This document shows, piece by piece, positions 7,824-16,601 of a stretch of DNA of 36,731 bases (position 1 is its first letter; every line of letters begins with the position of its first letter). The stretch is from HGM05232 sp036661515 (GTDB taxonomy: Bacteria; Bacteroidota; Bacteroidia; Bacteroidales; Muribaculaceae). Below the pieces are notes generated by a model. That model was not told where the DNA came from. It saw only the letters and a list, made by a program, of their open reading frames with translations, and did no database searches. The stretch is from NCBI GenBank assembly GCA_036661515.1, contig JAVWYO010000006.1:1-36731 (forward strand). Direction: 5' to 3'. Both the position numbers and the translations under genes were made by a program.

Positions 7824-9054
7824 ATACATGGTATTATCGGCGTTGATTGCGTTTGGAGCAATTGCAGCCGTAGCACAAGGGTCAATAACACCTTACTCAA
7901 AATATGGTTATGGGCTTCTAAATGACAATGCAACAAGTATGCAACGCTCTATGGGAGGTGTTGGATATGCCATGAGTAATGGTAGGCAAATCAATGTGAT
8001 GAACCCTGCATCTTATGCAGCAATAGACTCCCTTACATTTCTGTGGGATATAGGTCTTGATGTCACGAGTTTGTCTTCAAAAGAAAACGGCAAATCGGGT
8101 AGTAGTTTTGGCGGAGGGCTTGACTATATCACAATGCAATTTCCGTTAGGAAAATATATGGGCGGAAGTCTTGGTTTAATGCCTTATTCATCAGTTGGCT
8201 ATTCGTTTGGTGGTGATATAAAGAATGGAACCGATTCTCGTTTAGGTAGTGGTGGAATAAATCAACTTTATGCAGGCGTTAGTGGTCGTCCATTTAAAGG
8301 TTTTACCGTAGGAGCTAATTTTTCGTATCTATTTGGCACAATATTAAATGATGTGTATGCAACTACAACATCTGGTGTGCAAACCCTTTTTGAGCAAGTA
8401 ATGCAAATAAGGGATTGGAATGTAAACATAGGATTGCAGTATTCGCATAACTTTAGCAAGAAACATAAAGGGACAATAGGCCTTGTTTATACGCCCGGAA
8501 AGAGTTTCCTTGGTCACACTTGGGGCACATATTATGAAATAAATACAGAAACTAAAGTAAAGCCAGATACGATAGGATACACTTCGTTAAAAGATAAATA
8601 TACAAGCGCTCACACCTTTGGTGGTGGACTAAGTTATACTTATGATAATCGTCTAAATGTAGAGGCTGATTTTACTTTCCAAAATTGGAAAAATGCGAAA
8701 TTTGCCAAAATGGAGAGATTTGAACCTACGATATTAGATAATAGGTGGAAAATCGCTTTAGGCGCTCAGTTTACGCCTAAATTACGAGGAAATTACTTGC
8801 AACGCATGAATTATCGTATTGGTACCTATTATAATCATGATTATATAATGGTTAAGGGTAATAATATTAGAGAATACGGCGTTTCAATAGGTTTTGGATT
8901 GCCTACTCCAAGTACTAAAACTATTATAAACTTAGGTTTTGAATACAAGCGTCGCGAAGCATATCCAGCATCGTTGATAACTGAAAACTACTTTAACATA
9001 ACTCTTGGTGTGAACTTCAATGAATTGTGGTTCTGGCAAAATAAGATTAAATAG
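7810..9054 (+). CDS. Outer-membrane beta-barrel protein (OmpP1/FadL-like)
   Basis: This 414-residue protein has a cleavable signal peptide (about 1-22, ending AVAQ). The rest is dominated by alternating amphipathic strands rich in Tyr, Gly and Phe, as in FadL/TodX-type barrels. The early segment YSKYGYGLLND and later NVMNPASYAAID resemble the conserved NP-SYA block of that group. It ends in an aromatic-rich strand (NFNELWFWQN). The substrate is unknown; hydrophobic compounds are typical for the superfamily. The start overlaps the end of coaX by 14 bases, and lptC follows after 14 bases. This suggests a co-transcribed group that includes envelope genes. Confidence 0.8.
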   Translation: MKVYRYMVLSALIAFGAIAAVAQGSITPYSKYGYGLLNDNATSMQRSMGGVGYAMSNGRQINVMNPASYAAIDSLTFLWDIGLDVTSLSSKENGKSGSSFGGGLDYITMQFPLGKYMGGSLGLMPYSSVGYSFGGDIKNGTDSRLGSGGINQLYAGVSGRPFKGFTVGANFSYLFGTILNDVYATTTSGVQTLFEQVMQIRDWNVNIGLQYSHNFSKKHKGTIGLVYTPGKSFLGHTWGTYYEINTETKVKPDTIGYTSLKDKYTSAHTFGGGLSYTYDNRLNVEADFTFQNWKNAKFAKMERFEPTILDNRWKIALGAQFTPKLRGNYLQRMNYRIGTYYNHDYIMVKGNNIREYGVSIGFGLPTPSTKTIINLGFEYKRREAYPASLITENYFNITLGVNFNELWFWQNKIK

Positions 9055-9068
9055 GCTGATAGCTTATT

Positions 9069-9668
9069 ATGTTTAAGGCACGTAACATATTATTTATTGT
9101 TATTATATTTTTATCACTTTTTGGTTGCAAGCAAGAGCTAAAAGATGTGGTAAAGCGGGAGACCGACCCCGATAAAGTTCCGACGGTTGTTACAAGAGAT
9201 ATAACCACACTTATTAGTGACTCTGGTGTTACTCAATATAAAATAACGTCAAAAATATGGTATATTTATCAAGAAGCAAAAAAGCCATATTGGAAATTCC
9301 CAAAAGGCTTGTTTATTGAGAAGTTTGACGAGAAATTTAAGACCGATGCATCAATACGTTGCGACTCGGCAACCTACTTTAAAGATGAACAGTTATGGCG
9401 TCTTGATGGCCATGTAACCATTAAAAACGTAAAAAAAGAGTTGATATTAACGCAACAGCTCTTTTGGGACCAACGCTTGCAAAAAGTATATTCAGATTCA
9501 TTTATACATATAGAAAAGAGTGATCGTATAATTGAAGGATATGGATTTGTTTCTAACGAGCGAATGACAACATACACTCTTCAACACCCAATGGGAATAT
9601 TCCCAGTGCCCGAACGAGCTCCCGGAGTAAGTGTTCGCGATACTTCTCAGTCGGTTATAAATAAATAG
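9069..9668 (+). CDS. lptC: LPS export protein LptC, lipoprotein form
   Basis: LptC receives lipopolysaccharide from the LptBFG ABC transporter and passes it to LptA in the periplasmic bridge. This 199-residue version has a lipobox with Cys20 (FLSLFGC) instead of only a transmembrane anchor. The LptC beta-jellyroll then follows with strands such as SATYFKDEQLWRLDGHV (about 101-118) and RIIEGYGFVSNE. The N-terminal TLISDSGVTQYKITSKIW resembles the conserved LptC entry strand. It lies between the barrel protein and a CBS-domain membrane protein with 13-14 base gaps. The assignment is good but rests on overall pattern, because LptC sequences are divergent. Confidence 0.85.
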   Translation: MFKARNILFIVIIFLSLFGCKQELKDVVKRETDPDKVPTVVTRDITTLISDSGVTQYKITSKIWYIYQEAKKPYWKFPKGLFIEKFDEKFKTDASIRCDSATYFKDEQLWRLDGHVTIKNVKKELILTQQLFWDQRLQKVYSDSFIHIEKSDRIIEGYGFVSNERMTTYTLQHPMGIFPVPERAPGVSVRDTSQSVINK

Positions 9669-9681
9669 AATAAAGGACTAA

Positions 9682-10956
9682 ATGGATAGCACATTTGCAC
9701 TTATAATAACGCTTATAGCCATCACTTTCTCGGCATTCTTCTCGGGAATGGAGATAGCATTTGTGTCGTCTAATAGGGTGCGTGTAGAGCTTGATGTGAA
9801 AAAGGGTGGTGCTATGAACCGTATCTTAAATGTTTTCTATGGTAATAAGAATATGTTTATTTCTACAATGCTTGTAGGGAATAATATAATGCTTGTTATC
9901 TATGGTATGGGAATGGCAATATTGTGCAAACCACTGTTTGTGAATATTTATGATAATGAAGTATTCATTCTTATTGCGCAGACGATAATTTCCACAGGAT
10001 TAATACTCATAACAGGAGAATTTCTACCGAAGACCATATTTCGTATTAATCCAAATATGTCGCTTCGTAATTTCTCATTTCCGCTGTATGTTTTTTACCT
10101 CATACTTTATCCAATCTCATGGTTCTCTTCATTTTTATCAAATATGCTTATGAGGTTATTTGGCGTAAAAATAAAGAATCAGCGACTTGGAGGTATTACT
10201 ATGGGTGAACTTGATGCATATCTACAACAGACGATTGACAAACAGGAAGATGAGCATAAAGAAGTGGAACATGAGGTGAAGATATTTAGAAATGCACTTG
10301 ATTTTTCGAGCACACACTTGCGCGACTGTGTAATTCCACGTAATGAGATACTTGCGGTGAATATTGATGTTGCCGAGCGCGAGCAACTGAGCCGTAGATT
10401 TAGTGAATCGGGGTTGTCTAAGATTGTTGTTTATCGTGAAGATATAGATAATATATTGGGTTATATTCACGTGAGTGAGTTATTTGACCTTAGTGTTGAT
10501 TGGAAAAAGTGCATAAAACCAGTGCTTTTTGCGCCCGAAACGATGCTTGCTAATAAAATGATGCGTAGCCTTCTAAGCGAGAAAAAGAGTATGGCAATCG
10601 TTGTTGATGAATTTGGTGGAACATCTGGAATAGTAACTCTTGAAGATCTTGTAGAAGAGATTTTCGGGGATATAGAAGATGAACACGACCGCAAGCGTAA
10701 TAACTCACGTTGCGTGGGCGAAGGCGTTTATGAATTTTCGGGTAGAATAGAAATTGAGAAAATAAATGAGCTATATCATCTAAATTTACCAGAGAGCGAT
10801 GAATATCAGACGCTTGCAGGATATATACTCTATAATTTAGAAGCATTACCCGAAGAGGGCGAAACCTTTAAGATAGATAATATAATGTTTGCAATATTGA
10901 AGAAAAGTGCTACAAAGATAGAGCTTGTTAAAGTTGATACTACTTGTGAGGAGTAA
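9682..10956 (+). CDS. CNNM/CorC-type membrane protein (DUF21, CBS pair, CorC domain)
   Basis: This 424-residue protein is of the hemolysin C/CorC superfamily, which is linked to magnesium or cobalt efflux. Residues 1-180 form the DUF21 membrane domain with the signature FFSGMEIAFVS (19-29). A pair of CBS domains follows (about 200-325), ending in GTSGIVTLEDLVEEIFGDIEDEHD. The C-terminal CorC/HlyC domain covers about 340-418. In some Bacteroidota, members of this family are called GldE because of a link to gliding. Nothing here points to gliding, so no symbol is given. It follows lptC by 13 bases. Confidence 0.9.
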   Translation: MDSTFALIITLIAITFSAFFSGMEIAFVSSNRVRVELDVKKGGAMNRILNVFYGNKNMFISTMLVGNNIMLVIYGMGMAILCKPLFVNIYDNEVFILIAQTIISTGLILITGEFLPKTIFRINPNMSLRNFSFPLYVFYLILYPISWFSSFLSNMLMRLFGVKIKNQRLGGITMGELDAYLQQTIDKQEDEHKEVEHEVKIFRNALDFSSTHLRDCVIPRNEILAVNIDVAEREQLSRRFSESGLSKIVVYREDIDNILGYIHVSELFDLSVDWKKCIKPVLFAPETMLANKMMRSLLSEKKSMAIVVDEFGGTSGIVTLEDLVEEIFGDIEDEHDRKRNNSRCVGEGVYEFSGRIEIEKINELYHLNLPESDEYQTLAGYILYNLEALPEEGETFKIDNIMFAILKKSATKIELVKVDTTCEE

Positions 10957-10966
10957 TAAGAAAATT

Positions 10967-10982
10967 GCATACCTTTGTATGC
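10967..10982 (+). promoter_or_regulatory. miaB promoter -7 box within an inverted repeat
   Basis: TACCTTTG (10970-10977) matches the -7 consensus exactly. It sits inside the perfect repeat GCATAC-CTTT-GTATGC (10967-10982). A TTG at 10944-10946 is 23 bases upstream of the box, slightly too far for an ideal -33. The miaB ATG is at 11007. Confidence 0.6.
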
Positions 10983-11006
10983 CAACAAAAAATTAAAGGA
11001 TAGAAT

Positions 11007-12386
11007 ATGCCAATTAAATTGCCAAATCAAAGCGAATTATCCTATACATCAGGAGAGTTTTCAAAAAAATTATTTATTGAAACATACGGCTGTCAAATGA
11101 ATGTAGCCGACAGTGAAGTTGTAGCATCTGTAATGAAGATGGCTGGCTATGAAATAACCGAAGATATAGAATCAAGTGATGCTGTATTTATTAATACTTG
11201 CTCAATTCGTGATAATGCCGAGCAAAAGATATTCTCGCGTTTATTGCATTTAGATGGTCTCAAAAAGAAAAAAAACGGCAAGTTTATTATTGGTATTATC
11301 GGTTGCATGGCCGAACGTATAAAGGAAACGCTGATAAATGATTATAAAGTAGATCTTGTCGTGGGTCCCGACGCATATCTCGACCTTCCTACCCTAATAG
11401 GGAGCGTAGAAGCTGGCGAAAAGGCTATAAACATTGACTTATCTGACACTGAAACTTATCGCGAGATAATTCCTTCACGGCTTGGTGGCAATAAAATTGG
11501 CGGATTTATAAGCATAATGCGAGGTTGCAATAATTTTTGTTCATATTGTATTGTCCCTTACACGCGAGGCCGTGAACGAAGCCGTGAGCCAGGTAGTATC
11601 ATTAATGAACTGCGTGATTTGCAAAATAATAGTTATAAAGAGGTAACATTGCTTGGACAAAATGTAAACTCTTATCGTTACGAAGACCCTAATACAGGTG
11701 AGGTAATTGATTTTGCTCATTTGCTTGAACTTGTGGCAGATGCTGCCCCAGAGTTGCGTGTGCGTTTTACAACGTCACACCCTAAGGATATGAGTGATGA
11801 AATAATAGCTATGGTAGCAAAAAAATCAAATATCTGCAATCACATTCATTTGCCAGTGCAGTCGGGAAGCAATTCAGTGCTAAAGGCTATGAACCGTAAA
11901 TATACTCGTGAATGGTATCTTGACCGTATAAATGTAATTCGTACTATGATACCTAATTGTGGAATTAGCAGTGACTTATTTACTGGATTCCATGATGAAA
12001 GTGAAGAAGATTTTGAAGAGACATTGAGCCTAATGCGAGAGGTGGGATTTGATGCCTCGTTCATGTTTAAATATTCGGAACGGCCAGGTACCTATGCATC
12101 AAAAAATCTACCTGATAATATATCAGAAGCGGTGAAAATAGAGCGTCTTAATCGTATGATTGCTTTGCAAAATGAACTTTCGCTAAAAAGCAACACAGCA
12201 GATGTTGGTAAAACATTTGAAGTAATTGTTGAAGGATATTCAAAAAGGTCTAAAGCCGACTTGTTTGGTCGTACAGAACAAAATAAAGTTGTAGTATTTC
12301 CTGCATATAGTCATAAAATAGGTGAACGCGTTAGTGTGAGCATCGTTAGTGCTTCGTCGGCTACTCTTATCGGCAAGGAAATATAA
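11007..12386 (+). CDS. miaB: tRNA-2-methylthio-N6-dimethylallyladenosine synthase
   Basis: MiaB is a radical-SAM enzyme that adds a methylthio group to i6A37 of tRNAs. The 459 residues hold the N-terminal UPF0004 domain with cluster cysteines Cys29 (YGCQMN), Cys65 and Cys100. The radical-SAM triad is Cys174, Cys178 and Cys181 (RGCNNFCSYCIVPY). The C-terminal TRAM domain covers about 395-455. The length and the IVPYTRGRERSR motif favour MiaB over RimO or MtaB. An MFS gene follows after 12 bases. It is one of several tRNA-modification genes in the window. Confidence 0.97.
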   Translation: MPIKLPNQSELSYTSGEFSKKLFIETYGCQMNVADSEVVASVMKMAGYEITEDIESSDAVFINTCSIRDNAEQKIFSRLLHLDGLKKKKNGKFIIGIIGCMAERIKETLINDYKVDLVVGPDAYLDLPTLIGSVEAGEKAINIDLSDTETYREIIPSRLGGNKIGGFISIMRGCNNFCSYCIVPYTRGRERSREPGSIINELRDLQNNSYKEVTLLGQNVNSYRYEDPNTGEVIDFAHLLELVADAAPELRVRFTTSHPKDMSDEIIAMVAKKSNICNHIHLPVQSGSNSVLKAMNRKYTREWYLDRINVIRTMIPNCGISSDLFTGFHDESEEDFEETLSLMREVGFDASFMFKYSERPGTYASKNLPDNISEAVKIERLNRMIALQNELSLKSNTADVGKTFEVIVEGYSKRSKADLFGRTEQNKVVVFPAYSHKIGERVSVSIVSASSATLIGKEI

Positions 12387-12398
12387 TCTACTCAAGAA

Positions 12399-13610
12399 AT
12401 GAATAATAGTTCTTCTACATCATTACCAGTTGAGAAGAAAGAACGTTTGTGGAATAGAAATTTCATAGTTATCTCGGTAGGTAACTTTATGCTATTCTTT
12501 TCGTTTTATCTCTTACTCCCCATGTTGCCATTATATCTAAACGATACGTTTAGTGCCAGTAAGCAGATTATAGGGTTTGTGTTATCGGGTTACACAGTAA
12601 CTGCACTTATCATACGCCCATTTGGTGGATTTGTGATAGATAGTTTTCCCCGAAAAAAGATTTTACTAATATGCTATTTTACATTTTTCATATTCTTTGC
12701 AGGTTATCTTGTGGCAGGCACTTTGTTGATTTTTGCTGTAATACGAACACTTCATGGACTTTCATTTGGTTCGGTAACAGTTGCAAATAGCACAGTTGCA
12801 ATAGACGTAATGCCACCATCACGACGTGCCGAAGGAATAGGGTTCTATGGCATTAGCAATAACCTTGCAATGGCAATAGGTCCAACGATAGCATTATATA
12901 TGTATGAAGCATTACCCGACTTTCATTATATCTTTGCCCTCTCACTTATAACATCGGGTATTGGATTTGCTTTTGTGTCAACCGTAAAGCCGCGTAAACG
13001 CGAAATGAAGTGCCGAAATCAGCCATTGTCATTAGATCGTTTTTTCTTGACAAAAGGTATTCCAGAAGGGATAACACTCATATTTTTCTCGTTTGCTTAT
13101 GGTATCCTATCAACATATCTTGCTATTTATGGAAAAGATGAGATTGGAATAACCAGTGGCTCTGGATTGTTTTTTATGCTTATGGCGCTTGGACTTATAT
13201 TATCACGCCTTTTCTCAAGTCATTCGCTTAATAAAGGATATATCACGCAAAATATTACGGTAGGAATGGTGCTTGCGATTGTAGGCTTTACTCTTTTTGT
13301 CGCTATAAGGATACCACTGTTTTATTATATTTCAGCGGTAATAATAGGTGGCGGATATGGCTGTCTGTGCCCTTCATATCAGACAATCTTTATAAATCTT
13401 GCTCCAAATAGCCAGCGAGGCACTGCTAATTCTACATATCTCACATCTTGGGATATTGGAGTGGGTGCTGGGGTGCTTATTGGCGGTTATGTTGCCGAGC
13501 ATTTTAGTTATCATGGAGCATATTGCATGTCGGTAGGATTCTGCATAATAGGGCTGTTATTATTTATTTTTCATACAGGAAAACACTTTAATCGTCAAAA
13601 ATTGCGATAA
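12399..13610 (+). CDS. MFS transporter
   Basis: This 403-residue permease has about twelve hydrophobic helices. The motif-A-like loop between helices 2 and 3 is RPFGGFVIDSFPRKKIL (73-89). The helix 4-5 region GLSFGSVTVANSTVAIDVMP resembles drug or metabolite exporters of the major facilitator superfamily. A basic cytoplasmic N-terminus (EKKERLWNRN) precedes helix 1. The substrate cannot be inferred. It follows miaB by 12 bases and is probably co-transcribed with it. A 136-base gap with a new promoter follows. Confidence 0.88.
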   Translation: MNNSSSTSLPVEKKERLWNRNFIVISVGNFMLFFSFYLLLPMLPLYLNDTFSASKQIIGFVLSGYTVTALIIRPFGGFVIDSFPRKKILLICYFTFFIFFAGYLVAGTLLIFAVIRTLHGLSFGSVTVANSTVAIDVMPPSRRAEGIGFYGISNNLAMAIGPTIALYMYEALPDFHYIFALSLITSGIGFAFVSTVKPRKREMKCRNQPLSLDRFFLTKGIPEGITLIFFSFAYGILSTYLAIYGKDEIGITSGSGLFFMLMALGLILSRLFSSHSLNKGYITQNITVGMVLAIVGFTLFVAIRIPLFYYISAVIIGGGYGCLCPSYQTIFINLAPNSQRGTANSTYLTSWDIGVGAGVLIGGYVAEHFSYHGAYCMSVGFCIIGLLLFIFHTGKHFNRQKLR

Positions 13611-13634
13611 AAAGAAAATTAAATGCGAAAAAGG

Positions 13635-13665
13635 TTGACAATGGGCAATTTGCGTAGTATTTTTG
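13635..13665 (+). promoter_or_regulatory. Promoter of the ftsX operon
   Basis: The -33 element TTG (13635-13637) and the -7 element TATTTTTG (13658-13665) are separated by 20 bases, which is ideal for the Bacteroidota sigma factor. The predicted transcript starts near 13670 and leaves a leader of about 75 bases. That leader contains a weak GCTTT...AAAGC hairpin. Confidence 0.65.
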
Positions 13666-13746
13666 TAACAAATTTGGGACAAAATGCGCTTTAGCCTAAA
13701 AAGCAATAAGATTTGAGCATATTTTTATCACCCAAAGTTATTAAAA

Positions 13747-14625
13747 ATGAGCAATAATAAGAAAAAATCAAATATATCATATTTTCATGCAAATATAACG
13801 TCAATTATTAGTGTTGCATTAGTGTTACTTCTTATAGGGATTCTTGCTATGATAGGAATTGGAGGTACGAATCTCACAAATCATATTAAAGAAAATATTG
13901 GGTTTGACGTAATAGTTAAAGACACAGCTACTGAGCCACAAATAAATACTTTGAAACAGATGTGGAACCATGCTCCTTATATTTCGAGTGTGAAATATAT
14001 CTCTAAAGAAGATGGCTTGCGAAGTTGGGAAGCCGAGACGGGTGAAAATCTTGTAGAAATGCTTGGCGTGAATCCTCTAAATGCAGAATTTGAAGTGCGA
14101 GTAAAATCAAAATATGCAAGCGTTGACAGCTTAAATAAAATTGTTAAGCAACTTAATAATAATCCAGCGATAGAATCTATTGCAATGCAACGTGAACTAA
14201 TAGATTCAATTAATAATAATATTGCTAATATAGCACTTGTGCTTGCGATAATTGCGGGCGTTTTAATGATTATATCATTTGCTTTGATAAATAATACCGT
14301 GCGACTTACGGTTTATTCCAAACGGTTCATTATTCACACGATGAAACTGGTTGGGGCAAAGGCAGGTTTTATACGTAAACCATTTATTATAAGTAATATA
14401 ATCAATGGAATCATTGCAGGAATAATAGCAATAGTAATACTTTGTATCTGCATATATTATACACTTCAAATTGATAATTCGGTGGCCGAACTTGTTTCTC
14501 AAGAAATGCTGTGGTGTGTGTGTGGTGGTATAATAATATTAGGAATGTTGTTATGTGGAATAGCTGCATTCTTAGCTGCGAATAAATTTATTCGTTTGAG
14601 CTATGATGATTTATTTAAACGATAA
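13747..14625 (+). CDS. ftsX: Cell division protein FtsX
   Basis: FtsX is the membrane partner of the FtsE ATPase and controls peptidoglycan hydrolases at the division site. This protein has 292 residues with transmembrane helices at about 18-38, 161-182, 213-238 and 255-277. Between helices 1 and 2 lies the periplasmic domain (about 45-155), including VKYISKEDGLRSWEAETGEN, typical of FtsX. No ftsE is adjacent, as is common in Bacteroidales. It heads the run ftsX-DUF3098-uppP-truB-queA. Confidence 0.93.
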   Translation: MSNNKKKSNISYFHANITSIISVALVLLLIGILAMIGIGGTNLTNHIKENIGFDVIVKDTATEPQINTLKQMWNHAPYISSVKYISKEDGLRSWEAETGENLVEMLGVNPLNAEFEVRVKSKYASVDSLNKIVKQLNNNPAIESIAMQRELIDSINNNIANIALVLAIIAGVLMIISFALINNTVRLTVYSKRFIIHTMKLVGAKAGFIRKPFIISNIINGIIAGIIAIVILCICIYYTLQIDNSVAELVSQEMLWCVCGGIIILGMLLCGIAAFLAANKFIRLSYDDLFKR

Positions 14626-14641
14626 TAATAAAAACATATAT

Positions 14642-14935
14642 ATGGCTAATAAGATTGACGGCGAAGGTGCTCGCAATAAGCATAATGAAAGTATCAAATA
14701 CAACTCATTTCCATTACTAAAAAGTAATTTTGTACTTATGGGAGTGTGTGGATTAATGATAATTGTAGGATTTCTTCTTATGATGGGAGAATCGAGTGGC
14801 GACACTTTTAATCCCGACATCTTCAGTACACGACGCATAGTAGTAGGACCTACGATAGCATTTTTAGGTTTCCTTTTTATGGCATTTGCCTTAATCTACA
14901 AAAAAAAAGATAAAAACAATTCGGATAATAAATAA
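14642..14935 (+). CDS. DUF3098 family membrane protein
   Basis: This small protein has two transmembrane helices (in the longer frame, about residues 45-64 and 80-100) and a basic lysine-rich tail. The segment STRRIVVGPTIAFLGFL is typical of DUF3098, a family found downstream of ftsX in Bacteroidota. Its function is unknown. The frame can be extended to an ATG at 14603 inside ftsX. I prefer the ATG at 14642 (MANKIDGEG), because the extra 13 residues look non-conserved and the shorter form leaves a normal 16-base gap. uppP follows after 15 bases. Confidence 0.85.
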   Translation: MANKIDGEGARNKHNESIKYNSFPLLKSNFVLMGVCGLMIIVGFLLMMGESSGDTFNPDIFSTRRIVVGPTIAFLGFLFMAFALIYKKKDKNNSDNK

Positions 14936-14950
14936 TACACTAAATAGCGA

Positions 14951-15832
14951 ATGGATATTTTTCAGGCGATAATTATCGCCATTGTTGAGGGATTAACAGA
15001 ATTTTTGCCAGTATCATCTACTGGTCACATGATTATTACACAAAATATACTTGGAGTGAAATCCGATGAATTTGTAAAGGCTTTTACTGTAATAATACAA
15101 TTTGGTGCAATTTTATCGGTTGTGTGTCTATACTACAAGCGTTTCTTTATAATGAAACCGATAAAAGTTTTTGATAAAGAAGCTGTCATAGGCAAGAGTG
15201 CATCGCAACGTAACATTATATATTTAAAGAGATTTCTTGATAAATTTGATTTTTATTGGAAACTACTTGTAGCATTTATTCCAGCTGCAATATTGGGGTT
15301 TGCTTTTAGCGATCTTATCGATAAAATGCTCGAAAGCGTAACAGTTGTAGCCGTAATGCTCATCGTTGGTGGCGTATTAATGCTGTTTGTCGATAAATGG
15401 TTTGGTAATAAGAAAAATGATGTAGAACTAAGTGAGCCAAAGGCATTTAAGATAGGACTTTATCAATGTATAGCAATGATACCAGGAGTTTCGCGCTCTA
15501 TGGCAACGATAGTAGGAGGAATGCAACAAGGACTTACCCGCAAGACGGCTGCAGAGTTCTCGTTTTTTCTTGCAGTGCCCACGATGTTTGCAGCAACCGC
15601 CTATAAATTGCTTAAATTGATAATGAGTGATGATTCTCATATACTTGTAGATCACATGAGTGAGCTTATTATTGGTAATATAGTAGCTTTTATAGTAGCA
15701 ATACTTGCAATAAAGTTTTTTATTAATTACGTAACCCGTTATGGTTTTAAAGCATTTGGATACTACCGCATAATCGTTGGTGGTGCCATTATTATAATGC
15801 AACTATGCGGATTAGGTTTAACGATTGACTAA
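14951..15832 (+). CDS. uppP: Undecaprenyl-diphosphatase
   Basis: UppP (BacA) dephosphorylates undecaprenyl diphosphate, recycling the lipid carrier for peptidoglycan and polysaccharide synthesis. It is also known for bacitracin resistance. The 293-residue multi-helix protein has both family motifs: EGLTEFLPVSSTGH (13-26) with catalytic Glu17, and PGVSRSMAT (178-186) with Arg182. Its TAA overlaps the truB ATG by one base (TAATG), which indicates translational coupling. Confidence 0.97.
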   Translation: MDIFQAIIIAIVEGLTEFLPVSSTGHMIITQNILGVKSDEFVKAFTVIIQFGAILSVVCLYYKRFFIMKPIKVFDKEAVIGKSASQRNIIYLKRFLDKFDFYWKLLVAFIPAAILGFAFSDLIDKMLESVTVVAVMLIVGGVLMLFVDKWFGNKKNDVELSEPKAFKIGLYQCIAMIPGVSRSMATIVGGMQQGLTRKTAAEFSFFLAVPTMFAATAYKLLKLIMSDDSHILVDHMSELIIGNIVAFIVAILAIKFFINYVTRYGFKAFGYYRIIVGGAIIIMQLCGLGLTID

Positions 15833-16563
15833 TGATAAATCCTATAGAGGGCGAAATATTTTACGTAGATAAGCCACTAAAGTGGACATCATTTGATGCA
15901 GTAAAGCGGATGAGAGGCATTCTATTGCGACGTACAGGGCTGAAAAAGCTGAAAGTAGGGCATGCTGGTACTCTTGACCCCCTTGCTACTGGTATCTTAG
16001 TAATATGTAGTGGTAGGGCTACAAAACGAATTGACGAGCTTCAAGCTCACGTAAAGGAGTATATAGCGACCATTGAACTTGGTGCTACTACACCCTCGTT
16101 TGACCTTGAAACAGAAGTCGATGCTACTTATGAATGGAAGCATATCACTCGTGAGCAAATAGATGAAGTATTGAAGAATTTCATTGGTAGTATAAAGCAA
16201 GTTCCACCTGCATACTCTGCTTGTAAAGTAGATGGAAGAAGAGCGTATAAAACGGCTCGGAAAGGTGGCGAAGTGAAACTTCAAGCGAAGGAACTTGTTA
16301 TTGATGCAATAGAAGTACTCGAATTTGATGCACCACGCCTTGTGATAAGAGTGGTATGTAGTAAGGGTACATATATCCGTGCTTTGGCTCGCGATATTGG
16401 TATAGCACTTGGGAGTGGAGGACATCTCACGGCTCTTAGGCGCACTCAAGTAGGCAATATAAAAATTGAAGATTGCCGACAAATGGACGACGTTATGACT
16501 TATCTTGAAAATGTAGAAATAGAGATGCCTAAAGAAGAAATCTCCAAAGAATCACAGAATTAG
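15832..16563 (+). CDS. truB: tRNA pseudouridine(55) synthase
   Basis: TruB makes pseudouridine 55 in the T-loop of tRNAs. The 243-residue protein has the family motif GHAGTLDPLATG (43-54) with catalytic Asp49, the N-terminal YVDKPLKWTSFD (11-22), and the later KGTYIRALARDIG block. It overlaps uppP by one base and is followed by queA after 38 bases. Confidence 0.97.
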   Translation: MINPIEGEIFYVDKPLKWTSFDAVKRMRGILLRRTGLKKLKVGHAGTLDPLATGILVICSGRATKRIDELQAHVKEYIATIELGATTPSFDLETEVDATYEWKHITREQIDEVLKNFIGSIKQVPPAYSACKVDGRRAYKTARKGGEVKLQAKELVIDAIEVLEFDAPRLVIRVVCSKGTYIRALARDIGIALGSGGHLTALRRTQVGNIKIEDCRQMDDVMTYLENVEIEMPKEEISKESQN

Positions 16564-16601
16564 GATAAAAATAGAAAAATAAATAAATAAAAAATATAGA
16601 T

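Noticed and set aside
14603..14641. Longer N-terminus for the DUF3098 gene
   Set aside because: These 13 codons mostly overlap the ftsX end and look non-conserved; the ATG at 14642 gives a typical start.
15997..16482. 161-codon minus-strand open frame inside truB
   Set aside because: It is antisense to a complete truB with all motifs; the Cys- and Tyr-rich translation has no recognisable domain and no start signals.
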